The notes beneath the pieces were generated by a model. It saw only the letters and a list, made by a program, of their open reading frames with translations, searched no databases and was not told the origin of the DNA. The position numbers and the translations under genes are program-made. Source: Stichopus chloronotus (lineage: Eukaryota; Echinodermata; Holothuroidea; Aspidochirotida; Stichopodidae). From it: a stretch of 64,000 nucleotides of DNA. The stretch is from the NCBI GenBank assembly GCA_021234535.1, contig CM037842.1, forward strand, positions 5,483,315 through 5,547,314. The letters are read 5' to 3'. This document shows positions 11,749-24,800 of this stretch, in pieces (within the stretch, counting starts at the first letter, position 1; each line of letters starts with the position of its first letter).

Positions 11749-14700
11749 CACTGTAAAAAACTGTTGTAAATTTAACACATTTTGGTTGTAAAATATACTT
11801 TTTTTCCGTTTCTTGAAATTACAGCCCAACAGCTGCAATTTGACGTATGGATCATTTCGAAATTTTCTGCTCCTGCAGATGTACCGCCAGGTTGTATAAG
11901 CTTACGTATATCACATCTGGCTGTGGTGAATGAGAGCGAGCGCCACGCGGATCTATAGACCATCTCCTTACACGGATACATACGTAGGTACTCACGTATG
12001 TGAACCATAGACGTAAAGCACGTACGTACGTACGTACGTTCGATTGTGTGATCACCAGCTCAAAAGAACCAGCTAACCTAACCAGAAACCGTTCACCTAA
12101 TTTCACCGACCTAAATTCACCGAATGTTCAACAGGTATGTTAAAATACTCAGAAGTTATAGTGCTGCTGACTTAATTTACCACTCTCCTTAGAAAATTTT
12201 GGAGTTGGTGTTTTGATGCTTCTCGATTTCAACTGATTCGATAAGGCCGAATTTGCTAGTGTCTATAGCGCAGTGTTCGTTGGCCTAAGGATACAGCTTA
12301 GGCCTGTTACCATTTACTAAACACTATGTAACCCAACGTCAGTAGTTAAGGGCTTATAGCCTAAGTTAATAGGACTTCCTTGCCATGACTTAAGGGGTCG
12401 AACGTTACAAATTGATCCCCGGCCCCCTGCTTTACTGTCCAGTATACATAACTTGCATACAGCAGTAGTAGCCCAGCTATAAGGTTAGCTTATTCAAAGC
12501 ATAGCCCGTCTTCACCAAGTATTCAAAAGCAAATCTTTCAAGAACAAGTCTGCAGCCTTCTGACTCAGTGTTGTTAGTGTTACTGGTCGCACAGAGGCGT
12601 TCTAGCCTACACTGAGTGATCAACGTGCAGCGCGGTCCAAAGTGAGTGGGTAGGTTATTTATTGACTGATCCATATAATTGCTCCCTAATTAGCATCTCT
12701 GCTTCAAAATACATGATTTGATCCTCAGACATAGGCCCCTACCCAATATATCATGATTTCTATGAGTGTTGTTGGTTCTGATTGCCTTACTGAAAAAACC
12801 CGAGCCTTAGTTTTTGCTTGTGCCTGTTCCACATTTTTGCATACTAAAAGACAGATAAAGGCCCAATGCAGCATTGTCATATCCAATAACTGCTGTAGTC
12901 AATCTGTGGGAATAACTTTTTTGGCAGAAACCCCCCCCCCCCCCTCCATCTAATTTTTTTTTTAGCAGTATGGGCTAAAGCAGCATGTAAAATTTTTTTT
13001 TTTCAGAATACAATATAAAGAAGAAAAACTTTCCACCTCTTTAATTAAAGGTACTTTTTGACAATTTATAGTTTTTACAGTGTTCCACACAAATGTGACA
13101 AACTTTGTAAAATTGTACCTGTAGCAAATAAAAATTACATAAAAAATATAAAAATATAGGAAAAACATACCATCACTAATGCATACTGTATTCTGTAAGA
13201 CTGGAAGATTGCCATTAAAGCACAATATCTGGACTACACAGCTACAGTACATATAGCATTCTGGGTTATAGTTCTGGGTTGGCTGAATTAAGACTTTGTC
13301 AGAGCCTGCTTAGGTAATGTTAGTCTTCAGGTGATATCTACAAGTACAGTAGATATATTGTATGCTCCATTTTGAAATAAATAGTATTGCTGTTTCTGGG
13401 TTCATTCTGATCACGCTATTTATGTGGTAGGTAAGGAGTCAGCATATGTGAGCATATTCTTAAACTAGAGCACAGTAGATGCGATTTCTATGTTTCAGAG
13501 CACAGCCACAGATGATGATGCCAGCAGACTGGTACCATCCACGCCATCCCTTGTTGTATGTGATATGTAGCACTAATAAGTTCCTTTTCATTGAAGGAAA
13601 TGCTCGTACAATAGTCGCAGTACATAAACTTTCAGTTGCAATGTGAGGGTAGGTTTGTGCAATTAAGTGTGGACTATGATTGTGATTGGAACTTGTTCCT
13701 GGCACTCTGTTATAAGTTACTTGCAGCTGATGACACTTCTTCCGTTAGCCTACGTTTGAGCACTTTCTTCCTTCTGCCATAAGGGTCCGTCTCTGTTAGT
13801 TCTTCAAAAGTGACAGGGTTGTTGAAATGCTTTTTGCAATCCCCAAGCATTTTACTTGTAGGGATCACTTAAAGCCACCACCTTCGACTCCAGATAACCC
13901 TTGGTGTAAGTATTACCGTGCCTCCCAATCCATCCTCCTACTCAAATATCAACAGCTGACCTCAGATGTAGAAAACCGACTCCGGCAGCTTCTTTGCATG
14001 CCCTATACACTGCCCTATAAACAATTACCCAACTGAACTGACCTTTTGGAAGTTTTGGGAGGCTTCTTCAAGCAGGATGTGCTGTTTGAAGGAAACAAAT
14101 AGTCTTTATCATTTATTCTCCATCATTCTCTTCCATTCGATAGCAATCTGGAAAATACCACGTACGATATGTTTCTTTCAGGAGAAATTCCATCCATTAG
14201 ATTGTTAATTACGGCAGAAAGAAGAGTTATTCATTTTTTTTTCGGCTAAAAAGTTAGCGGAACCAGGCCCTGTAGTAAATATGCGGCGCTTCCGTGCGAA
14301 GACCCCACTACGAAAACGCATTGTTTCAGGAAATTAGGCTTTAGTTGGACATAGAAACCAAAGCACGGTAGTTTGTACAGCTTTTTACAACTATACAAAA
14401 TATAGCCAGTCTTTTGGTGCACTTTTGACAAGTGCAGGAATTACAGCACATCCTGCTTTAAATGTTAGTTTTGATTTCTGTATTTTCGATGACCAGCATA
14501 GAATTCATTTCTAAGTAAATAATTTTCTTTTCCAGCATTATGAAAGTGGTTTTCTCTCTGCACCTTACCTCTCACTTTTAAGTCCTGGTATTAAACTTTA
14601 ATACTCACTATGCTTTGATAATGGCTAAGAGGAAAAGAAGTTCACAGTAGAAAGTTACAAAACTTGCATGGGTATCAATGATAATGATAACAACTAGACC

Positions 14701-15092
14701 AAAATGCCAATGTTACCATGCATACAAAAATCTCAACAGTGATCAAACCAGCTGATTGTTACTATACACTTCTGTTTTCATGTTTCTCAGTCTTCTTTAA
14801 GACCAAAACGTTGAGAGCAAAAAAAATAGAGAAGTCAGCAAAATTCCCGGTGCAACATTTCACTGAGCATAGCTTGTAAAATAAGTTTTTGAAAACATTC
14901 CTACTTCTGCAATGTTTTTTAAGGCCATTTCTTTGTAAAGACCATTGTTCCATCTTAGAAACCCTAAAATGCCTAAACTCACTCATACCAAAAGAATGGA
15001 GGAAAATTTAACTTAGGCATCTCACAAAGGAGGTTTGTTGTTGTACGCCAAGCTAAGAATGCTGTTCTAATGAAATACTATTTATTTTCAGG

Positions 15093-15256
15093 TGGCGTAC
15101 TAACAACGCAGAGGTTTATGCTGAGAATTGATAAAATTGTGGTAAATGCAAATGTGAAAAACTTCCAGACAGCATTTGCAATGGTGATGGCCTCCTATTA
15201 CTGCTTTGGCATCCACTATAGTGAGAAAGCTGAGACGACACTAGACTTTGTCCAAA
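15093..15256 (+). CDS. Exon of a transposon-encoded protein
   Basis: An open frame lies between a strong acceptor (TTTATTTTCAG) and a strong donor (CCAAAG followed by GTATGT). It reads LTTQRFMLRIDK, then FAMVMASYYCFGIHY and TLDFVQR. The pattern of a short hydrophobic stretch, Tyr-rich core and TL-F-QR ending resembles the C-terminal exon of repetitive transposon proteins I know from fish and invertebrates. Upstream candidates with splice-like ends occur near 13499-13551 and 13861-13907, but I cannot assemble a full gene. The hAT-type MITE starts just downstream in the intron. Confidence 0.5.
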
Positions 15257-15273
15257 GGTATGTTGCTCTAATC

Positions 15274-15525
15274 CAGGATTGTAGCTACAGTGTGCGGCAC
15301 CTGGCGGAGCCGCCCGGCACTCCTTATTGGTGCCAAACACTTATTTTCAAATGTACTGTCCCCCTCCCCTAAGCACAGATTTTCTACAGACTAAACTGAA
15401 ATATTGCCGAAGTATAAAAAATTTTCTCAAGGGGGGTGTCACCCTCCCCCCTTAGACCCCTCCCAGCATGGCGTTCCGTTAAACAACTGCTGATCAGCAC
15501 TAAAAATGCTGTAGCTACAACCCTG
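15274..15525 (+). mobile_element. hAT-type MITE with 8 bp target duplication
   Basis: Inverted ends CAGGATTGTAGCTACAG and CTGTAGCTACAACCCTG enclose 252 bp. The 8 bp CTCTAATC occurs immediately before (15266-15273) and after (15526-15533). Eight-base duplications and CAGGG-type ends are hallmarks of the hAT superfamily. It has no coding capacity. Confidence 0.88.
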
Positions 15526-18023
15526 CTCTAATCATATAATGGTTTACAAACGATGTTGTAGTGTATCTCTGGTTTGTCAGCGATTAATATTTTGTGATGT
15601 ATCTTTGCCTAATTACTCTGAAATGAGTGTTTTTTGCATGTCATCTTGATTACATTGCTTAACAGTTGAGATGAATAGACAGTTTTTAGTTAACTTCTGG
15701 CAAAGTGTTTTTTTTTTTTTTTTTTTGGTACTATTTTGAAAACTTTCGTTTCAAGTACCAAAGTAAACTTCCCTTTGATTGTAAAGTTTCTTCAAAAACA
15801 ATGTTGTTTTACATAAAAGCCAGTTTTCATTATTTTTGGAAAGCAGTCATCAATAAGAGTAATGCAAAAAATGGCATACACACACTAAAATGTGTGTCGT
15901 ATAAGAGAACTGAAGAATTGCAACAATAATGTCACCTCAAGGATCAAGACGTTTTCTCACAAATAACCATGCCAATTATATTTCCATGGTCGGGGAATAT
16001 CCACAAAATGTTTTAGTAATGTTCCAGGATTGTCCATTTTGGCTGCAGGGTCTATTTGAGAAAAAAAAAACAGCTTGAGCGTGTACATGTATGAGCAAAA
16101 GTAGGAACAATCTTGTGTTGTCTGAAAGGTTGGCTTTATGAAAATTTCAGAAAATATGGAAAAAATCATGCAAAGTGCAATGTCTTCGTTGCAACATGAA
16201 AGTCTCACTTAGTTACTCATTACTTTTCAGATGCTTCTTAATGATCAATCCAGAAAAGGGATCCAAGATGAAAAAAGCTTCCAGCACTCATCCTAAGGTC
16301 CTTTCGCTAGTAAAATGCCTTAGTGACTTTGAGTGGACATCTTAGTATGCCTGAGCTAGTGGCTTTTTTTTCTTTTTGATGTATTCATTACTTACCATCC
16401 ATGAAAAAAAACCTGTGTTGGTCCATTAAAGTAACCATGCAGAATTTTGTATGTAAACAAAAGAAGCTTACAGTCCCCCGGACATCAACAGGTAACAAGT
16501 TTATCATTTAGAACCCTGGAAGCTTTGTCTTCAATAATATTTTTTTCAATTCCATGCCTTAATTTTGTCACAGAATCCTTTTTCAGCATTTAGTTCACTT
16601 GACATATTTTTTATGGGTAAATCTTGTCGACGCATGTGGTAACAAGCTAGCCAGCTCCAGAATCTTGCCCAAACACTTTTGTGTAAATATGTCTTTCCAC
16701 TCGACATCTGTGGTATTACGTTTTCTGCCACCTTGCCTGCAGTCAAGTCAACGGAACTTGCTCATTCCTCAAGACTGAGTTGTCAAGCAGTTGGTAAGGT
16801 TCAAGCAATTTAAGTTTTCTCAGATCAAATACCACAGTGCAACCAAAATGAACCGGACTAGCCAGTTGTAAAAGTACATAGTCAGTGGTGAGAGTTTTGT
16901 GGACTATATGTGATCATTCTAGACTTGTTTACAAAGTATGAAAATTTGGGCTACCATACTAGTTATGTTGTGCCAATGGAAAGTTCTCTGTTGGAATGTG
17001 TAAAATTATTTGCTCACATTACTTATTACTGGTGAGGACACATTTTGTCATTTCTGTAAGCACTCTGTAGTTTTTTTGCTTTCGTAGTACTTAAACAATT
17101 TTAGAGATTACTTGTAACATTGTCATACAAGTAACTGTCTTAAGATATTACTTATTCTGTTTTGTCTTAGTTCAATTAAGTTGCACCTTTGTTCTATAAC
17201 CATTAACAAATTGTTTGTCGGATAAGATAATAGTATGTGCATTACAGTTTGATTTCCCTGTGAAATATTTATTATCCAGAAGTACTTGACTTTCCTGTTC
17301 CTGTTTCCACATTAGTGAGACTTTTGTAGACAGCGTTTACTCAGTTACAATTGTTCCAGAGCAGTGATGATGAGTGATGAATAATTGTATAAAAAGTTAA
17401 CTGGTAAAATATTGATTTAAAAAAAGGCAATGTTTCATGCATTTAAGACTTTTACGAACGTCGGTAACAGAACACTAACGTTTTTCCCTTTGGAATAAAA
17501 CTAAAATTCAAAATATATGATTGAGCACTTGACCATGTTTGAAGCAAACAGCTGTTTCCGTAATCAACTAGTTACATGTTTTCATGCGTAAAGATGTTTT
17601 CTTGCATTCTGTACTCCACTTACTGTACATATTTTTGACAGTTTATGAACTTACTAATAAAGAGTTGATAAAGTTGATAACCAAAGATTCTTTGTTTAAA
17701 TCATGGGTCCTTTCTTCGTTGTCTTTCATGCAATTTCGAAATTGTTTGTAAAATTCTACTGCAGTAATAACAGTCCATCGTTAACAAAATTGTCCAAAAT
17801 GTGCAGTTTTATGTAAATTTATGCATTTTTGTGGGGGGGGGGGGCGAGGTTTACAGTTTCCCTTAAAATGGCATTATGTCTGACAACAATTTCACTGTTT
17901 AATTTACAACATGTTTTCTCCTTTTTCTACAGTAAAGAGTAAATTTTACGGATTTAACGCGTTTTTTGGCAATATAGCTGACGGCGGTTTCGCTGTAAAT
18001 TTTACATTTTTTTTTTTGCAGTG

Positions 18024-18600
18024 TAAATTGTGTCATTAAGTGAATTCATTAATTGAAATAAACCCATGTTACAATTTCTTTCTTTAACCAACGTAAATAA
18101 AACAGTAACGTGAAACCATGAAGTTGCTTCTTTTGGAAACGTCCTGGTTGACGAAACCAAGTGAAAATAAAAATACACAGGCTCGAGCAGTTCAATGTCA
18201 CTTATCATAGTAGAACAAAACAACAGCTGACTGAATAAGATAGAAAACGATACATATAACTAAGAAACTTTTACCAACTTATTCGGTAAGGTCTGAGAAG
18301 ACACATCAGTGAGAACCATTCCGAATGATTTCTTACATTACTTTTACTGTATTATGTACACCACCGTGTTTATTTTCTTGCCACGTAAGTGGTGAATTAG
18401 CCAATCAAATATGAGCCTTCAGGGTAGCGTTGAAGTGTCAATCCTATTATAATATTTATTATATGTTGATTACACACATCTATTATATATTTAAAAGTTG
18501 TCATTACATTAAATTCAGGGTATGGCGAAAATGTCCGAACATGATAGTGTTTCGTTATGTAATATAATTTATCACAAACATTCGGTGGTTGATGATTTAA
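18024..18600 (+). repeat. Second copy of the ~900 bp segment, right part
   Basis: Matches 10640-11205, including the GACGAAACCAAGT and GAGCAGTTCAATGTCACTTA blocks and the later AGTGTTTCGTTAT block. Confidence 0.8.
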
Positions 18601-18899
18601 ATGAACGGCATTGGAATTAAACACAGCATTAGTCACAATCATTTCGTACATCTTTAAGTTTGAAACGTTTCAGAGAAGATTCAGAAAGAAGTAGACAACC
18701 ACTTTCTACCCCGGAATTAAGCCACACGTTATAGTGATTGAAAACACATTTAACCGTAATCGATAAATAACGGTGGTATTCTCGTTCAACTCGTTTTTCA
18801 CTATCGCTCCCCTCCTCCGTCTAGTTATTGTCCACTCAAAGTAGATATAACCTTTAGAGGGAAGGTACTTGAAAATAATAGTGCAGGAGGTGCATAGCA

Positions 18900-19165
18900 G
18901 CCTGGTGGGAGGTACACAGTGAAGTTTATCTGATGTCTACTGTACATGACGTCATTGAAATAGACACGCTTCCTATTTGAAGAGACAGTTTCTGGTGGGA
19001 GGTATATAAAGATAGTCATCGTAGGTATACTGCGCATGACGTCATTTCCCATTTCGTTCCTATTTCGAGTGGCAGTTCTCTCGGCCTGGTGGGTTTGGGG
19101 ATATACAGTGATATTTATCGTGGGTCTACTGTGCATGACGTCATTTCCTATTTCAACAGACAGTT
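18900..19165 (+). repeat. Three ~90 bp tandem units, each with TGACGTCA
   Basis: Units contain a CTGGTGGG start, a TCTACTG or TATACTG block, and CATGACGTCATT. The palindrome TGACGTCA lies at 18947, 19037 and 19136, so spacing is 90 and 99 bp. TGACGTCA is the full CRE/ATF binding site. Confidence 0.8.
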
Positions 19166-20836
19166 CTTTTATTCAATGTTTCTCGATGCACTCTGAGTGG
19201 CGTGCTCTTCTTTTGAGATCTTTGTGACGAGTTAATCACGTAAAGACGGGAACGAAAATTCATTGTCAGATAAGGGAACTGTCACTGCTACGTGGTAAGA
19301 TTTGTTTACAATTTGAGATGATGTTAACAGTTTTCGTTTTTGTCTCAGCAAGGAAGTGACTTGAGTAAGTCAAACACAGTATGCAGATATCATAGTCCCC
19401 CATCGACTTACACAATAACCCCCTCCACGGTCATGTAAGAGATTCCCTACCTATCATGTGATTGGTAATTGCCTGGCCTATCATGGCATTTAAACATTTC
19501 CGAATGTCGAAGATTTAAATTCTGAGTAAGAAGTAAGAAGGGGTGAAAGTTTTGACAGGTTCTACTCCTGCCCCCCCCCCCCTGCTCACCCTTGAAAAGG
19601 CTCGCGGACCACACTATCACTACCATCGATTTTCTATAACAATCCAAAAGTCCTTCAATCATCCTAGTTTTTATATCATCAGTACTACTTTAATTGTGTT
19701 CTTCAATATTCAAGTAAAGACGAAAATAGTTATGATAGCTGATGAACATAATCTAATGGTGGTATGACACCTGTGAGTGGATAATGGTTCATTTTCGCCC
19801 ATAAGGTCCTACCATGTACTTATCTACTTGCTATTCCCACTACGGGTCGCATGGTATCGATACGCTTATTGTAATACATGCGCATAAACAGTTTTGCTCG
19901 AAAGGATTCTGATCTTTTATTGATCTCACTACAAGATAATTCCATGTAGGATCTAGGTGCGATTGAACATGTTATTGTCCATGAAGGAATATTCGGCAGG
20001 GAGATGCCACTCTAACAGCTCTCTGGGTTGGGGATTTCCCTAACTACTGACACGTTTTCGATTCGCATAAAGATGTAGTTCTGTGTTTGAGGGTGTATTA
20101 CGATGTCTGAGAGAATTCCATCGTCTGCTCGACAAGCTAAAAACTCCCCAAGCAGATGAGACTTTACAAAAGAACCGACTGATCAAGTACGTTATTTGAC
20201 GATATTAAGTTGTCGAAGATTTTTTCATCAGTCGCTTTAAGGTAATTTATACATTATGATGACGTCACACCAACCACCATCTTCGCATTGACGGTACTTG
20301 GGATGATCGAAACAATACCTTGATATTGACCGGCACTAACATCGAGCGATCAAAGACCTGGTAGTTTTAGTTGGCTTCATAATCAATGAATTAAGCCATT
20401 CCTTAAAGTCAATATCACTTATCATATCTGTTTTGCACACGTGTCTTTAATGAAGTATAAGTCTGTACTTAATTTCTAAATATGCATTCTTTTTAATTTT
20501 CAAGAAGCATTTAATTCAATTATAATATGAGCAAATGTGAATGGTGAACAGCGAGAGCGAAGGAAAGTTGGAAACGTATGAGACTTCGAATTTTGCTTAG
20601 TGCTTACAAATCAAATCTTTTGCTCAGTTTCCTGGTTATACTACACACTGCAGATTATTGTAATCATGTAATCGTTTATCGTTTACTGGTACATGACGAA
20701 CAGATTTATTATTATTTCACTTCATTGAGTAAATTAATTAAAGATTGAAACCTACTTGAAATAACAAATGAAGATAGATTTTTTCAGTTGCTCTATCTGC
20801 ATTCTAGTTTTTCTTTATTCATGACAATCCTACCAA

Positions 20837-21437
20837 TTACCACAATCGTCATTATCATCACCATCATCCACCTCCACATCACATCATCGTCATCATCATT
20901 ATAATTGTTGGTGGTATTATCTTCATCATTATCATGATCATTGCTATCATATTATCATCGTCATATCCATCAGCATCATCATCACCATCATCATCACTTT
21001 ATCATCATTTTATCCATCATTATCACCATTGACGTCATCATCATTGCATTGTTATCAAATTAAAGCCATTATCATCATTCTCGTTTATGACAATCATCAT
21101 CATTATTATCATTCATCATCTTAAATGGTTTTCATCATGACCATCCTTATTGTTATCATTATATCATGATCATAATTGTAATCGAAATCATCACCGTAAG
21201 CGTTATCATCATTGTAAATGTCATTCACTCTATTATCGTCATAATCATCATCATCATAATTACCGTCATCATTATCGTAATCATCATCATTACCGTCATC
21301 ATTACCTTCATCGTTTCTCCTCACTCATCTTAAATGGTTTTCATCATAACCATCCTTATTGTTACCATTATATCATGATCATAATTGTAATCATCCTCAC
21401 CTTAAGCCTTATCATCATCATAAATGTCATTTACTCT

Positions 21438-21484
<47 letters not shown>

Positions 21485-21805
21485 TATCGTAATCATCTTA
21501 ATCATCATCATTACCGTCAATACTATCTTCATCGTTTCTCCTCATCGTTATCATCATCATCATCCCCGTTAATCCAATCATCACCATTATCATTATCGTT
21601 TCTCCATCATCATCGTAATCATCCGAAATATCATCCAAATCATCGCCATCATCGTCATCATCGTCATCATCGTCATTGTCGTTTTCTCCATCATGATCGT
21701 GCTCACAGTGTTTTTCTTGGTTATTAGCATCATCAGTAGTACCGATAACTATCACCATAAATATCATCAACATCATTATCATCATCATTATCATCATCAT
21801 AGCGT
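20837..21805 (+). repeat. ATC/CAT-rich satellite with ~210 bp higher-order duplication
   Basis: Almost 1 kb of imperfect ATC/CAT triplets. Within it, a block beginning CTTAAATGGTTTTCATCAT at about 21119 is repeated at about 21328. Open frames here are His or Asp runs produced by the triplet and are not genes. Confidence 0.88.
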
Positions 21806-24800
21806 TGACATCGTTCCTATCACTTTTGTCAGCAACTATCTCATTGAGAAGCTTACCAAAAACTAAGTTCTCAATTATATTTTTATTTGTTAAGATCCCG
21901 GCTGAGGCAATTTTGTCGACACCCTGGGCAGGTGACCATAATTATCACCAAGTGGAAAAATTTGTTGTAAAGTAAAGGTGAAGAGAACTTTGCCAAACGT
22001 TTTTCTTGAGAATATAACTAAGATGTTCTTCCTCTACTACATTATTCACCCAGGAAGACCAGCTCAATCCATGAATTTGTTTTGTCTTCTTTTAAGTATC
22101 TATTTTCCCTGTCTATGGTATAGCTAACAAAATACACCATTGACGAAACTGCTATATAAAGAAAACTAAAATTATCAGTAAAGATAAAACAAGTATAACC
22201 TGTTTGGAAACTAACCATAAAAAATCAACTCTAGGAATAATCTATGAAAGGAATATACGTATTTTGGCTCTATGAAACATTACCAAAATCATCTGATGAC
22301 TGCCAGGGGCTCAAATGGGGGGGGGGGGTAATAAAGTGAATTATAGTAAACTCAGAAACTGTAAAAGTGAAACCCGGAAACGCGGAAACAAAACGGCAGA
22401 ATTCTATCTCCACCTTAATTTACTAACACCCAAGCTTAAACCTCTATATTTTCGTTCCTTTAAATGTCTTTAAATTCTACTGGAACAGTGGGAGGATTAA
22501 ATCCATAATGACTGTGTCATGATTATATAAACTACTCTAACGTCATACTCTCAGTCGGTCTGGCCAAAGAAATCCTCTAATAGTTTGAATAATTTACATG
22601 AATCAGTTCATTAATTCAATCCCCCTCCTAAGTTAGTGATGATGGATCATTAGTAAACTAGGTCTACATATATCGCATGTCTTCCGGTTACAAAAACAGA
22701 GTCGACAATCAAGTTAAACTAGAACTGCATTTGCCTAAAAATACTTAGACTTGTAGTGCGTGATATACGGCAAGTCCTTGTTGCTGGGAATAAGCCAGTC
22801 TTCGTGGATCTACTCCTCGTATGAATAGCGTTTTCTGGGGAAAGGAGTGCCGTTTACTGTTGGCCCCTGTCCCAATCCAATTATTTTATATTACGATGGA
22901 TGAAATAAAAAGACATTGAATTTCTCTCATAACATTGTAAAACTGCTGACGCTTATCATTACTATATATGTCGCACAAGACTGTACTGCTCTGGGTTATG
23001 AAGAGTACTATAGGACTGCTGTATTTGCCAAAACGGGCTTTCTGTGTCACCACCGAATTGGAATATGAGAGCAATACAGGATTCTGTACAAGGAGGTCAT
23101 GTTGTACCCACTAAAAAGCAGTGAGGCAGTATGCGATTCTGTGACACCATACTAAACACAATGGCGCTGTATTGATCCCCCTACCCTTTCCTGCATGCAG
23201 AGTCTTGTATAAGTAATCTTTACATCCAAGAAGACTTTAAGCTTTGGACGAGACTTAACGCTTACACAAGTGCTGATAAGATTTGGTTGTATATTTGGTA
23301 CACAGTACATGTTTAAGTGAGATGAAAGGGTACCTTTAATGTTATCAAATGTACTTTTTCCCTTGAACACTTACCAACAAAGTACAAAAATCGTTACCTT
23401 TGCCAGTTACATACTAAATTGATCGCATGTACCCTACTCATTAAGTAGCTATTATGCAATATGTCTTCGAATTTCTGAGGACACAGACTGGATTATTTCC
23501 TTGAACGTTTAAGGACAATCAATGAAAGTCTTTTTTTTTCTATAATGTAACTTTCAGATTGAGCAATCTGATAGTTGATGTGACTAGATGTTTCCCCGGC
23601 GACTGCTGTAGATGAATTATCTGTTGTGGTCTACACATTCTCCTTGATCATCAGGACGATTCATTGCGTCAAAGACTTACCAAAGTTGAGTAACATTTAA
23701 CAAGACGAGACAACTGAACAACTTGTTTTTCGTAAATGAAGATCGACGTATTCCGGATTGCCAGAGCTTTGATTACTGATTTATTCTTTGTTAGTGGCTA
23801 AACAGACTTGGTAGTGACCAAATAATTATGGTATAGTAGTCGTTACTCATTTAATTTAGTTTTCGCTCACTTTTGGATGTAAATTTGTGCTACCAGAATA
23901 ATGTCAATACAATATGCATGATGTCGATTACAATCAGACATATCAATGTGTGCATATCTGATTATGTTAGACATGTCAGTGTGCATGCGTACAGGCGAGT
24001 GTGTCAAGGAGGTGGAAACGCCCATACTAGTCTATTATATTGGTAGAATTACTCCTATTGTTGTAGGCAGGCTACAGAGTGTTAACATTAAAAGGCCAAG
24101 GAAGCGTCATTCCTAGAGATCGTTGAAGCATTTTGATTCCTCTTTGTCTTTGACGCTTCGTGAGTCAACATTCCTGGCAATATGCTTCAATATTTTTCTA
24201 TAGGTTTTGCTCCCCCCCCCCCCCCCTTATTGACAAATTTCTGACGAACCTTTTGAATGTGCCGGGGGCTAGAGTACGTCGTCCAGGTCCTTGGTATGTG
24301 AGTGTTTTCTATCAATATAACTATGCTGAGTAAATCTCCTGATCTCAGGTAGATCTCATGATTTACTCCCTTTTTTGAATATTGATATTTGCCCCCAGTG
24401 TGACGTCAAACATTGAAAGGTCCATTCCTGACGTGAGCCGTACAGTTAATCTTGTTAATCATTTTAACATACCGTATAGATTCAGAAATTATTGAAGTAA
24501 TTAAATACTCCATTTTAGTGATCGGTGACATACCAGCTTATGCCAATGTTACTAGCTTCACCCACACAATTTTCTCCATCGATTGAGAGAATCCATATTG
24601 ATTTGTGTAAAAAAAAGGTAATTAGATAAAAATGTAAGTCTTCTATTGTCGATAACGTCCGTAGGCATATGGTGGCGTACTTTTCATTTTTGGCTTAAGA
24701 TAATTCATTTGAATTAGTTCTGTAAGTAATATTCTCAGGGGCGCCGCCGCGTCTAATGATTTAGACATATTTTGGCACAAGTTTATGATAGGACATAGGC

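Larger units (their letters stand above)
11749..18023 (+). mobile_element. 6.3 kb DNA transposon with CACTG ends
   Basis: The left end reads CACTGTAAAAAACTG then TGTAAATTTAAC; the right end, reversed, reads CACTGCAAAAAAAA then TGTAAAATTTAC. TA flanks both sides. The paralogous segment at about 10630-10650 lacks the insertion. The CACTG start suggests an EnSpm/CACTA-like element, but the short target duplication leaves the class open. Inside are one clear exon at 15093-15256, other possible small exons, and a nested MITE. Confidence 0.72.

Noticed and set aside
21121..21800. Open frames rich in His, Ile or Asp on both strands
   Set aside because: They come from the ATC-rich satellite; no splice sites or family motifs.
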